Assembly: GCF_003001815.1 (NCBI RefSeq)
Contig: NZ_PVMZ01000031.1
Location: 1-64,000, forward strand
DNA from: Actinoplanes italicus
GTDB taxonomy: Bacteria > Actinomycetota > Actinomycetes > Mycobacteriales > Micromonosporaceae
Direction of reading: 5' to 3'
Length of the DNA: 64,000 bases
Shown here: positions 8,707 through 18,659 of the stretch, piece after piece
How positions within the stretch are numbered: the first letter of the stretch is position 1
How the letters are laid out: every line of letters begins with the position of its first letter
Translations under genes and position numbers: made by a program
Notes under the pieces: generated by a model
Seen by the model: the letters and a program-made list of their open reading frames with translations, nothing else
What the model was told of the DNA's origin: nothing
Databases searched by the model: none

Positions 8707-9615
8707 TCAGTCGTCGTCGGCGGCGGGGTCGGTGTCGGTGTCGGCGGCGGGGATGTCGAGCAGGTTGAGGAAGGCGGTCGCGGCGGGCGTACGCCCGTCG
8801 CGGCTCCAGATCACATACTCCACGCGTGCCGGGGCGTCGGTGACCTCGATGGTGGTCACACCGGTGAGCTGCGGCGCGTAGGCGGAGGGCAGCAGCGCGA
8901 CGCCGAGATTCTGGGCGACGAGCTGGGTCATCAGGTAGGCGCTGGTGACCTCGAAGGCGACGTCGCGGGTCAGCCCGGCGGCGGCGAACGCCTGGTCGGA
9001 CTGGACGCGCCCGGCGGTCTTGGCGGGCAGGTCGACGAACACCTCACCCGCGAGCCGGGCCAGGTCGACGGCGTTCTCGCCGGCCAGCGGATGGTCCGGT
9101 GCGACAGCGGCGACGAGCCGGTCGCGGGCCAGGACGCGCGCGTGCACACCCTCGGGCCGGGCGGTGGTCGGCAGGCCGAGAAAGGCGACCTCGATGGCGC
9201 CCTGTTTGACCTGCTCGACGAGCTCCTCGCTGGCACCGACGCGGAGGCTGATGCGCACGCCGGGGTAGCGCCGGCGGAAGTCGCGCAGGGCCTGCGGCAG
9301 GTCGACGGCAGCGACGGTGGGGATCAGGCCGACGGCGAGGCGGCCGCGGACCTCGCCGACGGCCGCGGCGACCTCGGCGGCCGCGCGTTCGGCGGCGTCG
9401 AGGCTCTGCCGGGCGGCCGGCAGGAAGGCGGCTCCGGCCGGGGTGAGCCGGACCCGGCGGCTGGTGCGTTCGAAGAGGCGGGCGCCGAGTTCGCGTTCCA
9501 GCCGGGCTATCTGATGGCTGAGGGCGGACTGGACGACCCTGCAGCGCTCCGCCGCCCGGGTGAAGCTGTTGGTCTCGGCGACGGCGATGACGTAACGCAT
9601 CTGCTGCAGCTCCAT
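8707..9615 (-). CDS. LysR-family transcriptional regulator
   Basis: The 302-residue regulator has the canonical N-terminal winged HTH (MELQQMRYVIAVAETNSFTRAAERC, then SALSHQIARLERELGARLFER) and a periplasmic-binding-like effector domain from ~residue 90. ATG 9615 is the family-typical start; a GTG at 9633 would add six residues. It is divergent from the DsbA-like gene and the two exporters, and the 126-base gap contains an inverted CATCTTTG/CAAAGATG pair. It therefore probably controls that operon in response to a small molecule. The effector cannot be inferred. Confidence 0.92.
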   Translation of the reverse strand: MELQQMRYVIAVAETNSFTRAAERCRVVQSALSHQIARLERELGARLFERTSRRVRLTPAGAAFLPAARQSLDAAERAAAEVAAAVGEVRGRLAVGLIPTVAAVDLPQALRDFRRRYPGVRISLRVGASEELVEQVKQGAIEVAFLGLPTTARPEGVHARVLARDRLVAAVAPDHPLAGENAVDLARLAGEVFVDLPAKTAGRVQSDQAFAAAGLTRDVAFEVTSAYLMTQLVAQNLGVALLPSAYAPQLTGVTTIEVTDAPARVEYVIWSRDGRTPAATAFLNLLDIPAADTDTDPAADDD

Positions 9616-9620
9616 GGATC

Positions 9621-9655
9621 CATCTTTGCTCACGATCGATCAGGTGACAAAGATG
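9621..9655. promoter_or_regulatory. Putative LysR operator between divergent genes
   Basis: An 8-bp perfect inverted repeat (CATCTTTG 9621-9628; CAAAGATG 9648-9655) sits between the LysR gene and the oxidoreductase. An ATGGATCC element also occurs on each side of it, at 9614 and 9666. LysR regulators usually bind such dyads in divergent promoters. Confidence 0.55.
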
Positions 9656-9741
9656 CGTTGGACTCATGGATCCCCACCGGGTGAGACTGCTTGAGCGACC
9701 GGTCCGGCCGCGCTCAGTGGTCTGCTCGAAAGGGATTCATC

Positions 9742-10368
9742 ATGGTTTCCACGCCCACCACCGTCGATGTCTGGGTCGACCCACGCTGCCCGTGGGCCTG
9801 GATCGCCTCCCAGTGGCTGCTGGAGGTCGAGAAGGCTCGCCCGGTCGAGGTGCGCTTCCACATCATGAGCCTGTCGGTGCTCAACGAAGGCCGCGAGGTT
9901 CCCGAGAAATACCGCCAGGGCATGATCGAGGGCTGGGGTTCGGTACGGGTGTGTGTCGCCGCCGAGCAGCAGCACGGCCCGGAGGCGCTGCGCCGGCTCT
10001 ACCTGGCGATGGCCACCCGGATCCACCACGGCAAAGAGGGCCTGCTGCGCGACATGGTGCTCGGCGCGCTCGCCGACGCCGGTCTGCCGGCCGAGCTGGC
10101 CGACGCGGCGGACACCACGGAGTACGACAAGCCGCTGCGCGAGAGCCACCACGCCGGCATGGACCCGGTCGGTGACGAGGTCGGCACGCCGGTGCTGCAC
10201 GTGCCGGGGCCGGACGGCGAGCTGATCGCGTTCTTCGGCCCGGTCATCTCCCCCGCTCCCCGGGGCGAGGCGGCGGCACGGCTGTTCGACGGGGTCCTCG
10301 CCGCCGCGAGTACGGATGGCTTCTTCGAGCTCAAGCGTGCCCGTACCCGCGATCCGATCTTTGGTTGA
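9742..10368 (+). CDS. DsbA-family thioredoxin-fold oxidoreductase (mycothiol-dependent nitroreductase-like)
   Basis: A 208-residue soluble protein with a DsbA-type thioredoxin fold. The active-site region reads VDPRCPWAWIASQW, a CPWA motif with only one redox Cys, as in the mycothiol-dependent Rv2466c-like oxidoreductases of actinobacteria rather than CxxC DsbA. The cis-Pro region is visible as GTPVLHV. Such enzymes reduce nitro or other electrophilic compounds using mycothiol. The start at 9742 follows AAAGGG; an upstream frame from 9691 lacks support. It is first in a likely operon with two exporters under the LysR gene, consistent with a detoxification and efflux module. Confidence 0.85.
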   Translation: MVSTPTTVDVWVDPRCPWAWIASQWLLEVEKARPVEVRFHIMSLSVLNEGREVPEKYRQGMIEGWGSVRVCVAAEQQHGPEALRRLYLAMATRIHHGKEGLLRDMVLGALADAGLPAELADAADTTEYDKPLRESHHAGMDPVGDEVGTPVLHVPGPDGELIAFFGPVISPAPRGEAAARLFDGVLAAASTDGFFELKRARTRDPIFG

Positions 10369-10379
10369 GGGGTTGCGGC

Positions 10380-11282
10380 ATGAGAAACGGCAGCTCTGTC
10401 GTGACCGCGGCGGTGACCGCCCTGGCACCGGCCATCTGGGGCAGCACGTATCTGCTGACCACCGAGCTGTTGCCGCCGGATCGCCCGCTGCTGGCCACCA
10501 CCGTCCGGGCGCTGCCCGGTGGTCTGATCATCCTGCTGTTCACCCGTGTGTTCCCGGCCGGGATCTGGCTGTGGCGGGCACTGGTGCTCGGCACGCTGAA
10601 CATCGGCGCCTTCAACTTCCTGCTGTTCGTGGCGGCCTATCGGCTGCCCGGCGGCGTGGCCGCGATGATCATGGCAGTGCAGCCGATGATCGTGCTGATT
10701 CTGGCGGCGCTGCTGATCGGCGACCGGATCAGACCGGTGCACGTGGCCGCCTGCCTGCTCGGTGCGGGCGGCGTGGTGCTGCTGGTGTTCCGCGGGAACG
10801 CGGTGATGGACACCGTAGGTGTGCTGGCCGCGCTGGCCGCCGCCGTGTGCATGGCGGTGGGGATCACCCTGACCAAGTTCTGGGGGCGGCCGGACGGTGT
10901 GGGGCTGCTGCCGTTCACCGGCTGGCAGCTGACCGCCGGCGGTCTCGTGGTGCTGCCGTTCACGCTGCTGCTCGAAGGTCTGCCCGGCTCGCTGACCGGC
11001 GAGAACCTGATCGGATTCACCTATCTGGTGGTGCTCGGCGCGGTCCTCAGCTACCTGCTGTGGTTCCGCGGGATCGAGCGGCTGCCCGCCCTGGCGGTGT
11101 CCTTCCTGGCGCTGGGCAGCCCGATCGTCGCCACCCTGCTCGGCTGGCTGGTCAAGGACCAGACGCTGTCGCTCGCGCAGGTCACCGGCACCTTGGTGAT
11201 CATCGCGGCGGTCGTGCTCGCCCAGCCACGCCCGGCCCGCACACCGGAACCGGCACCCGAGCCGGTGGCCGGCCGGCATTAG
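10380..11282 (+). CDS. DMT-superfamily (EamA) transporter
   Basis: The 300-residue integral membrane protein has about ten hydrophobic segments arranged as two EamA repeats, with the second repeat beginning around residue 145 (LAALAAAVCMAVGITLTKFW). The N-terminal motif APAIWGSTYLLTTELLPPDRP is characteristic of the family. Members export amino acids, metabolites or drugs, and the substrate is not evident here. ATG 10380 follows GAGGGG. It starts 11 bases after the oxidoreductase stop, indicating an operon. Confidence 0.88.
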   Translation: MRNGSSVVTAAVTALAPAIWGSTYLLTTELLPPDRPLLATTVRALPGGLIILLFTRVFPAGIWLWRALVLGTLNIGAFNFLLFVAAYRLPGGVAAMIMAVQPMIVLILAALLIGDRIRPVHVAACLLGAGGVVLLVFRGNAVMDTVGVLAALAAAVCMAVGITLTKFWGRPDGVGLLPFTGWQLTAGGLVVLPFTLLLEGLPGSLTGENLIGFTYLVVLGAVLSYLLWFRGIERLPALAVSFLALGSPIVATLLGWLVKDQTLSLAQVTGTLVIIAAVVLAQPRPARTPEPAPEPVAGRH

Positions 11283-11312
11283 AACGCGCACCCCCACAAA
11301 GAGAGAGACGAG

Positions 11313-12530
11313 ATGGTCACTCAGACTGAACACCCGCACTCGACCGCGAGGTCATGGCTGGGCGTCGCCGTCATCACCGCCAGCCTGTTCACCTTCGTCA
11401 CCACCGAACTGATGCCGGTCGGCCTGCTGACCGCGGTCAGCGGCGACCTGGACGTGTCGGTGGGCGCCGCCGGACTGATGGTCACCCTGTACGGCATCTC
11501 CGCCGGCCTCGGCGTGCCGTTCCTGGTGGCCTGGACCCGGCGGGTCAACCGGCGCGTGCTGCTGACCGTGCTCCTGGGCGTCCTCGCCGCCGGCAACCTG
11601 ATCACCGCGCTGGCGCCGAACTATCCGCTGGTCCTCGGCACCCGCCTGATCATGGGCTTCGCCAACGGCATGTTCTGGGCCATCGGCGTGAGCATGGCGA
11701 TGCGCATGGTCCCGGGACGGCTCGCCAGCAGGGCGTCCGCGGTGGCGCTGTCCGGCATCTCGATCGCCACGGTGGTCGGCATCCCGGTGGGCACCTTCCT
11801 GGAGGATCTCACCGACTGGCGGACCACGTTCATGATCTGGAGCGGGCTGAGCGTGGTGGTGCTGATCGCGGTCGCCGTGATCATCCCGTCGATGCCGTCG
11901 CAGAACGCGGTCCCGGTCCGCGAGGTCCTCGGCCTGCCGTTCGCCAACGTGGCGCTGCGCACGGTGATGTACGCGGTGACGCTGTACGTGCTGGGTCACT
12001 TCGCGGCGTACACGTTCATCCGCCCCTACGCCGAGCAGAACTCGTCGGCGACCCCGGCGCTGATAGCCGTGCTGCTGATCGTTTACGGCATCGGCGGCGC
12101 GGCCGGCAACTTCATCGCCGGTCACACGGTCACCAAGAATCTGCGCGGCAGCTTCATCGCCGCCTGTGTCGGCCTGGTCGTTGCCATGCTGCTGTTGCTC
12201 ACGATCGGGCACACCGTACCCGGATTGATCGTCGCCGTTGTTCTCTGGGGTGTCTCGTTCGGCGCCGCGAACCTGTGCCAGATCAACATGATGCTGGGCG
12301 CGGCCCCGGACAAGTTCGAGGCCGCCATGTCGATCAACACGCTCGGCTACAACACGTCGATCGCCCTGGGCGCGCTCTTCGGCGGGCTGTTCGCCGACCG
12401 GTTCGGCGTCCCGAGCGCCGTCTGGCTCGGCGTCGGCCTGGCCAGTGCCGCACTGCTGATCACCCTCGCCACGGGCCGGCGCTCCTCCGCCCAGCCGGCC
12501 GACGAGAAGGATCTGGTCCCGAGCAGCTGA
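11313..12530 (+). CDS. MFS efflux transporter (DHA1/AraJ type)
   Basis: The 405-residue protein has twelve predicted membrane segments. It shows the family's N-terminal TTELMPVGLL motif in helix 1 (compare AraJ/SotB/YdhP-type sugar and drug exporters) and the loop 2-3 motif near VAWTRRVNRRVLL. Export by proton antiport is expected. An AAAGAGAGAGACGAG purine tract precedes ATG 11313. It lies 30 bases after the DMT transporter, and a perfect 14-bp terminator follows. The module (LysR, oxidoreductase, two exporters) may serve resistance to an electrophilic metabolite, possibly the product of the adjacent cluster; this last link is speculative. Confidence 0.9.
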   Translation: MVTQTEHPHSTARSWLGVAVITASLFTFVTTELMPVGLLTAVSGDLDVSVGAAGLMVTLYGISAGLGVPFLVAWTRRVNRRVLLTVLLGVLAAGNLITALAPNYPLVLGTRLIMGFANGMFWAIGVSMAMRMVPGRLASRASAVALSGISIATVVGIPVGTFLEDLTDWRTTFMIWSGLSVVVLIAVAVIIPSMPSQNAVPVREVLGLPFANVALRTVMYAVTLYVLGHFAAYTFIRPYAEQNSSATPALIAVLLIVYGIGGAAGNFIAGHTVTKNLRGSFIAACVGLVVAMLLLLTIGHTVPGLIVAVVLWGVSFGAANLCQINMMLGAAPDKFEAAMSINTLGYNTSIALGALFGGLFADRFGVPSAVWLGVGLASAALLITLATGRRSSAQPADEKDLVPSS

Positions 12531-12540
12531 CGGCACGAAC

Positions 12541-12574
12541 GAAAGACCCCGGCCCGCCCAGGCCGGGGTCTTTC
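12541..12574. terminator. Strong bidirectional terminator
   Basis: A perfect 14-bp stem (GAAAGACCCCGGCC / GGCCGGGGTCTTTC) has a 6-base loop. A-rich and T-rich ends lie inside the stem, so it can function from both sides. It separates the convergent MFS gene and PRPP synthetase gene. Confidence 0.9.
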
Positions 12575-12590
12575 GCTGTCCGGTCACCTC

Positions 12591-13553
12591 TCAGGCGTGA
12601 CCGTCGAAGAGGCTGGTCACCGAGCCGACCTCGAACACCTCGTGCACCGCCCGGGCCAGCAGCGGGGCGATCGACAGTACGGTCAGGGCGGGGAACCGCT
12701 TCTGCGCCGGGATGGGCAGGGTGTCGGTGATGACCACCTCACGGGCGCCGGATCCGGCCAGCAGTTCGGCCGCCCGGTTGGAGAGCACCCCGTGGGTGGC
12801 GGCGACGACCACCTCACGGGCGCCCTCGCCGAGCAGCTGGCGGACCGCCTTGACGATGGTGCCGCCGGTGTCGACCAGGTCGTCGACCACCACGCAGGTA
12901 CGCCCGCGCACGTCACCGACGACCCGGTTGGCGACCACCTCGTTGGGCCGCAGCGGGTCGCGCGTCTTGTGGATGAACGCGAGCGGCCTGCCGCCGAGCT
13001 GGTCGGCCCACTTCTCGGCCAGTTTGGTACGGCCCGCGTCCGGCGACACCACGGCCAGGTCGGCATCGCCGTACCGGTCGCGGATGTGCCGGGCGAGCAG
13101 GCTCTGCGCGAACAGGTGGTCCACCGGGCCGTCGAAGAAGCCCTGGATCTGGGCGGTGTGCAGGTCGACGGTCATCAGCCGGTCGGCGCCGGCCGCGGTG
13201 AACAGGTCGGCGATCAGCCGGGCCGAGATCGGTTCCCGGCCGCGGTGCTTCTTGTCCTGGCGGGAGTACGGGTAGAACGGCATGATCGCGGTGATCTGCC
13301 GGGCACTGGCACGTTTCAGCGCGTCGACCATGATGAGCTGCTCCATCAGCCACGTGTTGATCGGGGCGCCGTGACTCTGCAGGACGAACGCGTCGCTGCC
13401 GCGGACCGACTCCTCGAACCGTACGAAGATCTCGCCGCTCGCGAAGTCGTAGATGTTCTGCGGGGTGAGCGGCACGTCCAGGCACGCGGCCACCCGGTCG
13501 GCGAGCTCCGGGTGGCTGCGGCCGGCGAACAGCATCAGGTTCTTCGTGTTCAT
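12591..13553 (-). CDS. prs: Ribose-phosphate pyrophosphokinase (PRPP synthetase)
   Basis: The 320-residue enzyme makes PRPP from ribose 5-phosphate and ATP. It shows the family signatures: N-terminal [18 protein letters not shown], the ATP flexible-loop region [19 protein letters not shown], the metal-binding [13 protein letters not shown] and the PRPP loop [12 protein letters not shown]. Length matches class I enzymes. It is the last gene of the PsuG-NRPS operon and its start overlaps the psuG stop (ATGA), showing translational coupling. A second, dedicated prs in a biosynthetic operon implies that PRPP or its ribose phosphate supply is limiting for the product. A terminator lies just downstream. 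Confidence 0.93.
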   Translation of the reverse strand: MNTKNLMLFAGRSHPELADRVAACLDVPLTPQNIYDFASGEIFVRFEESVRGSDAFVLQSHGAPINTWLMEQLIMVDALKRASARQITAIMPFYPYSRQDKKHRGREPISARLIADLFTAAGADRLMTVDLHTAQIQGFFDGPVDHLFAQSLLARHIRDRYGDADLAVVSPDAGRTKLAEKWADQLGGRPLAFIHKTRDPLRPNEVVANRVVGDVRGRTCVVVDDLVDTGGTIVKAVRQLLGEGAREVVVAATHGVLSNRAAELLAGSGAREVVITDTLPIPAQKRFPALTVLSIAPLLARAVHEVFEVGSVTSLFDGHA

Positions 13554-14479
13554 CGGCCTGCCTCACGAAGGTGGCGCGCGTGTGCCGCGGCGAGGCGGCC
13601 GCCGACCTCGGCGGTGCTGATCAGCACGGCCATGTTGGCCTGGGCGGAGCGGCCGCCGGTGGCCGCGTCGACGGCGCGCATCAGGTATTTGGTGATCGCC
13701 TGTCCGCGTACGCCGTCTCTCTCCGCTGCGGCGATCGCCCCGGCGATGGCCGCATCGACCTCGTCCGCGTCGATCGCCTCATCCTCGCGAACCGGCGTGG
13801 TGATCAGGAAGGAGCTGCGGTTGCCGAGCGCCCAGTGGTTCTCGACGGCCCGCGCGATCGTCTCGTCGTCGTCGAGCCGCATCGGGCTGCGATACCCGCT
13901 GGAAGTGCAATAGAAGGCCGGAAAATCATCGGATCGGTACGAGACGACGGGCACACACTGCGTCTCGAGGTATTCCAGCGTGAGCCCGAGGTCGAGGATC
14001 TTCTTGGCGCCGGCGCAGACCACGGCCACCGGGGAACGCGTGAACTGGATCAGGTCCGAGGAGATGTCCATGCTCCGCTCGGCGCCGCGGTGCACACCAC
14101 CGATGCCGGCCGACGAGAAGAACGTGATGCCGGCCAGTTCGGCGGCCACCAGCGACGACGCGACGGTGAGCGCACCCCGGCGGCCCTGTGCCAGCACGAC
14201 CGGCAGGTCCCGGCTGCTGACCTTGGGAATGCCCGGGGTGGAGGCGAACCGTTCGATGTCGTCGTCGGTCATCCCCACGACGATCACGCCGTCCTCGACG
14301 GCGATGGTGGCGGGCACGGCGCCGCCGGCCCGGACGGCCTGCTCGACCTTGCGGGCGGTGGCGGCGTTGTCCGGGTAGGGCAGGCCGTGGGTGATGACGT
14401 TGGACTCGAGGGCCACCACCGGCCGCCGCTCGTGCAGCGCGTCGGCGACCTCTCCGGTGAAACGCAGGGGCACGGGCAT
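13550..14479 (-). CDS. psuG: Pseudouridine-5'-phosphate glycosidase (PsuG/IndA family), candidate C-glycosynthase
   Basis: A 309-residue member of the indigoidine-synthase-A/PsuG family. Visible family features are [14 protein letters not shown] with Glu25, [13 protein letters not shown], the phosphate-binding [13 protein letters not shown] and the catalytic-lysine segment [19 protein letters not shown] (Lys159/160). The reversible family reaction joins or splits a C-C bond between C1 of ribose 5-phosphate and a uracil-like base. In minimycin, showdomycin and alnumycin pathways homologues build the C-glycosidic bond. Here it follows the NRPS by one base (TGACATG) and overlaps prs, so all three are coupled. 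A catabolic role is less likely because no PsuK kinase is adjacent. Confidence 0.9.
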   Translation of the reverse strand: MPVPLRFTGEVADALHERRPVVALESNVITHGLPYPDNAATARKVEQAVRAGGAVPATIAVEDGVIVVGMTDDDIERFASTPGIPKVSSRDLPVVLAQGRRGALTVASSLVAAELAGITFFSSAGIGGVHRGAERSMDISSDLIQFTRSPVAVVCAGAKKILDLGLTLEYLETQCVPVVSYRSDDFPAFYCTSSGYRSPMRLDDDETIARAVENHWALGNRSSFLITTPVREDEAIDADEVDAAIAGAIAAAERDGVRGQAITKYLMRAVDAATGGRSAQANMAVLISTAEVGGRLAAAHARHLREAGR

Positions 14480-14480
14480 G

Positions 14481-14720
14481 TCAGTTCGCCTCCGAGCCGT
14501 AGTTCGGGACCTTGCCGAGGATGTGCCGCCGGTTGACGATCTCCGGGATGTAGACCTGGTCGTTCCAGGCCTCCTTGTCGATCGGTTCGAGGGCGATCGA
14601 CACGACGTTCTCGTCGCAGCCGAACGCGTCGGTGATCGCGCTGGTCACGGCGGATACCAGCTGGGACTGCTGGTCCGCGCTGAGCGGGACCGGGAAGAAC
14701 TTGATGTTGATGTGCGGCAT
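14481..14720 (-). CDS. Possible internally initiated tautomerase (4-OT/PptA family), in frame with NRPS 3' end
   Basis: An ATG at 14720-14718 is preceded by GGAGGAGATC, a near-perfect ribosome-binding site with 5-base spacing, inside the NRPS frame. Translation from it gives a 79-residue protein beginning Met-Pro-His-Ile-Asn-Ile-Lys-Phe-Phe. 4-OT enzymes require a free N-terminal Pro1 (after Met removal) as general base, which only internal initiation, or cleavage, could supply. The NRPS without this part would be 1265 residues, close to free-standing BpsA-type enzymes. Either a recent gene fusion by stop-codon loss or dual expression explains it. Confidence 0.6.
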   Translation of the reverse strand: MPHINIKFFPVPLSADQQSQLVSAVTSAITDAFGCDENVVSIALEPIDKEAWNDQVYIPEIVNRRHILGKVPNYGSEAN

Positions 14721-17700
14721 GATCTCCTCCGGGACGATGCGGGCGGGGTCGAGACGGCGGCCGATGGCGGCGGTCAGTTCGCCGAGGTCGGCGCGCAGCA
14801 GCGAGTAGTGGTCGGCGGCGAGGTCGACGACCGCCGGGGCGGCGCTCGCGTAGCCGCTGCTGTGTTCCAGGAACGAGTAGTCGTCACCGCGGGCCTTGAA
14901 GATCGTGATCGGGGCGGTGATCCGGCGCTCGCGCAGTTCCCGGAAGGTGTAGCTGAACTCGAACGTGGTCCGGGTGACCCGGATGATCCGCCGGATCAGC
15001 TCGGTGTCGAGTTCCGGCAGGTGGCGGTGGACGAAGGCGACGAGGCTGTCGTCGCCGGTCACCTCGGCGAGGCCGCGTTCGACCAGGGGCCCGCTGATGG
15101 TGCCGGTGAAGACCGACAGCAGGATCGTCACGAACGCCGGGTTGCCGTATCCGGCGCTGCGGTCGACGGCGGCGCCGCGGACCTCGGGTGCTCCGGGGGC
15201 GATCAGGAACAGGTGCTCGACCTTGTCGCCGAGCTGTTCGAGCTGGTAGGCGGTCTCGAAGGCGACCCGTGCGCCGAACGAATAACCCCACAGGGTGTAC
15301 GGCCCGTCGGGCTGGATCTGTTTGATGGCGCGGACGTCCTGCGCCGCCATCTCCCGGATCGTCGGGTACGGCTCCTCGCCCGCGTTGATGCCGTGTGCCT
15401 GCACCCCGTAGAACGGCCGGTCGGTGACCGCCCCGGCCAGCGGGCGCAGGTTCATGGTGTAGCCGCCGAGGCCGGGCCAGCAGAAGACCGGCGTGCCGGT
15501 CCCGTCGGCGCGCAGCGGCACGAGCCGGCTCGACGTCGTGTCGTCGCCGTCCACCCGCTGCGCGAGTTTCTCGATCGTCGGCGACTCGAACAGCACCTGC
15601 AGCGGCAGGTCCGTCGCGAACTCGCGGTTGATCCGGTTGATGAGCGCCACGGCGATGAGCGAGTTGCCGCCGGTGGCGAAGAAGTCGTCCTGCACCGAGG
15701 CGGTGTCACGCTTCATCGCCTTCTTCCACAGCTCGGCGATGCGGCGCTCGGTGCCGGTGCGCGGCGCTACGAACGGCCGGTCCGAACCGCCGGCGGTGAT
15801 GGTGTCGTCGGCGGACAGCGCCTTGACGTCGATCTTGCCGTTGGCGGTGGTCGGCAGCGCGTCGAGAACGATCACCTTGTTGGGGATCATGTAGTCGGGC
15901 AGGAAGTTGACCAGGTCGTCGCGGATCATCTCGGCGGGGCCGCGCATGTGCACGACATCCTCGTTCATGCCCTCGTGGCGGCGCTGGTCGTCGCTGACCC
16001 GGCCGCCGAGGAAGAAGTAGGACGGCCCGGTCGCCCGTCCCGCGTCACGCAGGATGCCGTCGACGACCCGTGCCGACGGCAGGTCGTCGCCACTGCGGGA
16101 GCTGTAGCCCGACGACATGAAGCCGAGGTTCAGGTCGTTCATCGAGAGCCTCTGGAGCGTACGGCCGAGGTCGATGTAGCGTCGCCAGCCGTGCGGGGTC
16201 CGGCTGATCACCGAGACGCCGAAGGCCGCCCGGTCGTAGACCGCCTGGTTGATGGCGATGACGTGGCGGCGCTGGATCAGTTCGGCCGAGACCGGTTCGA
16301 GGCGCTCGCCGTCGAACGCGTACTGCCCGGCCGGCAGGCCGTCGATCCGGCCCGGGTGGGCCTGCACGTAGAGGTCGACGGCGTCGTCCCACCGCCGTCC
16401 GGTGTGGGCGGTCAGCGCGAACGTGCCGAGGTACCAGTCCTCCGGCGCGATGTCGAGGCGGGCGTGTACGTCCGGGTCGAACGTCCCCTCGGTGAGGTCC
16501 AGGCCGTAGCCCGGGAGGATCTGCTGCAGCAGCCCGACCATGTGACCGGTCTCGATCTCCAGGACCTCGCGGATGTTGTTCTTGTACACCGGCTCGATGG
16601 CCCGTCGCTTGCCGGCGAAGTGCAGCAGCACGGTGGGTTCGGCGGTGTCCGGCAGGTAGGCCACCCGGACCAGCCGGTGCTGCGCCGGATGGTGGTACCA
16701 GATTCCCGGCGGCACCGCTTTCACGCCGCTGATCTGCAGGTACAGCTGGGTGGCGTACAGCGAGCCGGGTGACGCGTAGGCGTACTTGGGCAGGAGCCGT
16801 TCGGTGCTGGTGTGCGGTCCGAGCCAGCGCAGGATCTCGCCGAGATCGGCGAGGTCGATCTCGGCCGGGTTCCGCGGTCCGGTCGCGGCGGGTGGCTTTT
16901 CGGAGAGCAATTGTTGTACGTCCGCGCGCGTGACCGGTTCTGCACCGTCGTAGAAGCGGTACGTCTTGCGCGCGAACGCGAGCCGCCGCTGCCTGTCGGT
17001 GGCCTCGCGGCCGGGCAGGTCGACGGTGTCCCGGCCGGCCAGCTCGTGCGGCTCACGCAGCCCGGCGGCGGCCAGCTGTGCCTTGACCTGGAGCTTGCTC
17101 GCCTTCGACTGGTGGTGTGCGCCGTGGTTGCCCTGGTCCATCAGGGCCGCCTCTTTCGGGTTCAGCTCCACACAGGCGATGAGATTCTGGAAGCCGGTGC
17201 GGGTGTCGTTCTTGACCAGGACCGCGGCGTGCCGCACCCAGTCGTGGGTCTCGATGGCGAGCTTGATCTCGTCCAGCTCGACCCGGAACCCGCGGAGTTT
17301 GACCTGGTTGTCGCTGCGGCCGAGGAAGGCGACGGTGCCGTCGGGGTTCCAGTGGGCCAGGTCGCCGGTGCGGAACAGGATGCCGTCACCGGACGGGTGG
17401 GGCACGAACCGTTCGGCGGTGAGGTCCGGCCGGTGCAGATACCCCCGCGCTACCTGGATCCCGCCGATGTGGAGCTCGCCGACCTCACCGACGCCCAGCC
17501 GGTTGCCGCGCTCGTCGAGGACGAGGTAGTCGGTGGCGTGCACCGGGGTGCCGATCGAGACGGCGTTCGGGCCGTCGGTGATGATCTCGCGGCTGACGGT
17601 CAGCGCCGAGGTGTTGATCGTGCACTCGGTCGGCCCGTACAGGTTGATCAGCGCGCTGCCGGGCATGGTGTCGAGGAACTGCTGCGCCAGCGGCCGGGGC

Positions 17701-18515
17701 AGTGCCTCGCCGCCGGTGAACAGCTGGGTGAGCGAGGTGCATTCCGGCAGCCGCTCGGTGTCGAGCAGGGCCTGCAACAGCGTCGGCACGCACTGGAGCG
17801 TCGTGACGTCGTACGCCCGGATGGTGTCGATGAGCCGCTCGGCGTCGCGGTAGATGCCGGGCGTGCCCATCACGACGCGGGCGCCGCAGGCGGGTGCCAG
17901 GATCTCCCACTGGGCGGCGTCGAAGCTCATCGGGGTCTTCTGCAGCACGGTCCGGCCCGGTCCGAGCCGGTACACGCCGGCCAGCCACCGCATCTGGCTG
18001 ACGATGCTGCGGTGCTCGATCATCACGCCCTTCGGCGTGCCGGTGCTGCCGGAGGTGTAGATGACGTACGCCAGGTCGTGCGCCGCCGGGCCGGTGGACG
18101 GCGGGCCGGAACCCTCGGCGTCGGCGAGCGTCACGATCGACGTCCCGTGCGGCGCGAGGGCGACCAGACGGTCGGCGAGCTCCGGCATCGTGACGATGAC
18201 GTTCGTGCCGGAGTCCTCGATCATGTACCGCAGGCGTTCCTCCGGGTACTCCGGTGACAGCGGCAGGTAGGCGCCGCCGGCGAACAGCACGCCCCAGGCG
18301 CCGATCATCAGGTCCGGTGACGGTTCGACGAACAGGCCGACGCAGTCGTCCGGGCCGACACCGAGGTCCTGCAGGCAGCCGGCCAGCGCGGTGGACTGCC
18401 GCAGCAGCTGCCGGTAGGTGAGGTGGTCGTCGCCGTGGACGACGGCGATGTCGTCCGGCCGGGCATCGGCCTGCCGGGTCAGCAGGTCGGGAAGGCAGTC
18501 GTTGAGTGGGCTCAT
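14481..18515 (-). CDS. Indigoidine-synthetase-type NRPS (A-Ox-T-TE) with C-terminal PptA-like tautomerase domain
   Basis: The 1344-residue synthetase has an adenylation domain (A3 motif [11 protein letters not shown] at 153-163; A8 region ~400-420) that is interrupted by a nitroreductase-like oxidation domain (~510-845) before A10 (NGK, Lys894). A carrier domain (GGNSL, Ser952) and a thioesterase follow (GYSFG, Ser1079; His1236 in DHYSLL). This is the BpsA/IndC layout, which cyclises and oxidises L-glutamine; glutamine is inferred from architecture, not from the specificity code. From Met1266 onward 79 residues match the 4-oxalocrotonate tautomerase family, PptA type. The start is ATG 18515 behind GGGGAAT; a frame from 18554 is less likely. 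Confidence 0.92.
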   Translation of the reverse strand: MSPLNDCLPDLLTRQADARPDDIAVVHGDDHLTYRQLLRQSTALAGCLQDLGVGPDDCVGLFVEPSPDLMIGAWGVLFAGGAYLPLSPEYPEERLRYMIEDSGTNVIVTMPELADRLVALAPHGTSIVTLADAEGSGPPSTGPAAHDLAYVIYTSGSTGTPKGVMIEHRSIVSQMRWLAGVYRLGPGRTVLQKTPMSFDAAQWEILAPACGARVVMGTPGIYRDAERLIDTIRAYDVTTLQCVPTLLQALLDTERLPECTSLTQLFTGGEALPRPLAQQFLDTMPGSALINLYGPTECTINTSALTVSREIITDGPNAVSIGTPVHATDYLVLDERGNRLGVGEVGELHIGGIQVARGYLHRPDLTAERFVPHPSGDGILFRTGDLAHWNPDGTVAFLGRSDNQVKLRGFRVELDEIKLAIETHDWVRHAAVLVKNDTRTGFQNLIACVELNPKEAALMDQGNHGAHHQSKASKLQVKAQLAAAGLREPHELAGRDTVDLPGREATDRQRRLAFARKTYRFYDGAEPVTRADVQQLLSEKPPAATGPRNPAEIDLADLGEILRWLGPHTSTERLLPKYAYASPGSLYATQLYLQISGVKAVPPGIWYHHPAQHRLVRVAYLPDTAEPTVLLHFAGKRRAIEPVYKNNIREVLEIETGHMVGLLQQILPGYGLDLTEGTFDPDVHARLDIAPEDWYLGTFALTAHTGRRWDDAVDLYVQAHPGRIDGLPAGQYAFDGERLEPVSAELIQRRHVIAINQAVYDRAAFGVSVISRTPHGWRRYIDLGRTLQRLSMNDLNLGFMSSGYSSRSGDDLPSARVVDGILRDAGRATGPSYFFLGGRVSDDQRRHEGMNEDVVHMRGPAEMIRDDLVNFLPDYMIPNKVIVLDALPTTANGKIDVKALSADDTITAGGSDRPFVAPRTGTERRIAELWKKAMKRDTASVQDDFFATGGNSLIAVALINRINREFATDLPLQVLFESPTIEKLAQRVDGDDTTSSRLVPLRADGTGTPVFCWPGLGGYTMNLRPLAGAVTDRPFYGVQAHGINAGEEPYPTIREMAAQDVRAIKQIQPDGPYTLWGYSFGARVAFETAYQLEQLGDKVEHLFLIAPGAPEVRGAAVDRSAGYGNPAFVTILLSVFTGTISGPLVERGLAEVTGDDSLVAFVHRHLPELDTELIRRIIRVTRTTFEFSYTFRELRERRITAPITIFKARGDDYSFLEHSSGYASAAPAVVDLAADHYSLLRADLGELTAAIGRRLDPARIVPEEIMPHINIKFFPVPLSADQQSQLVSAVTSAITDAFGCDENVVSIALEPIDKEAWNDQVYIPEIVNRRHILGKVPNYGSEAN

Positions 18516-18617
18516 TCGATTCCCCAAACGCCGGGCGCCCACGAGCCGCACCACGGGCGGCCGGGCGCGCGAATGCGGAAGCAGCTCATCGGCTGCTCCG
18601 CGGGTGTGAACAGAGCA

Positions 18618-18655
18618 CCGGCGCCGGCGGCAACGGGGGCTGCCGCCGGCGCCGG
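18618..18655 (-). terminator. 15-bp hairpin between wrbA-like gene and NRPS
   Basis: A perfect 15-bp stem (CCGGCGCCGGCGGCA / TGCCGCCGGCGCCGG) with an 8-base loop lies five bases after the flavodoxin stop codon. No U-tract follows on the transcribed strand. It could be an intra-operon attenuator, an mRNA-stability element or a partial terminator with a separate NRPS promoter at ~18520-18615. Confidence 0.6.
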
Positions 18656-18659
18656 AGGG

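Noticed and set aside
14391-16772. 793-codon plus-strand frame
   Set aside because: It is antisense to the NRPS gene and shows no recognisable domain; the NRPS motifs are intact on the other strand.
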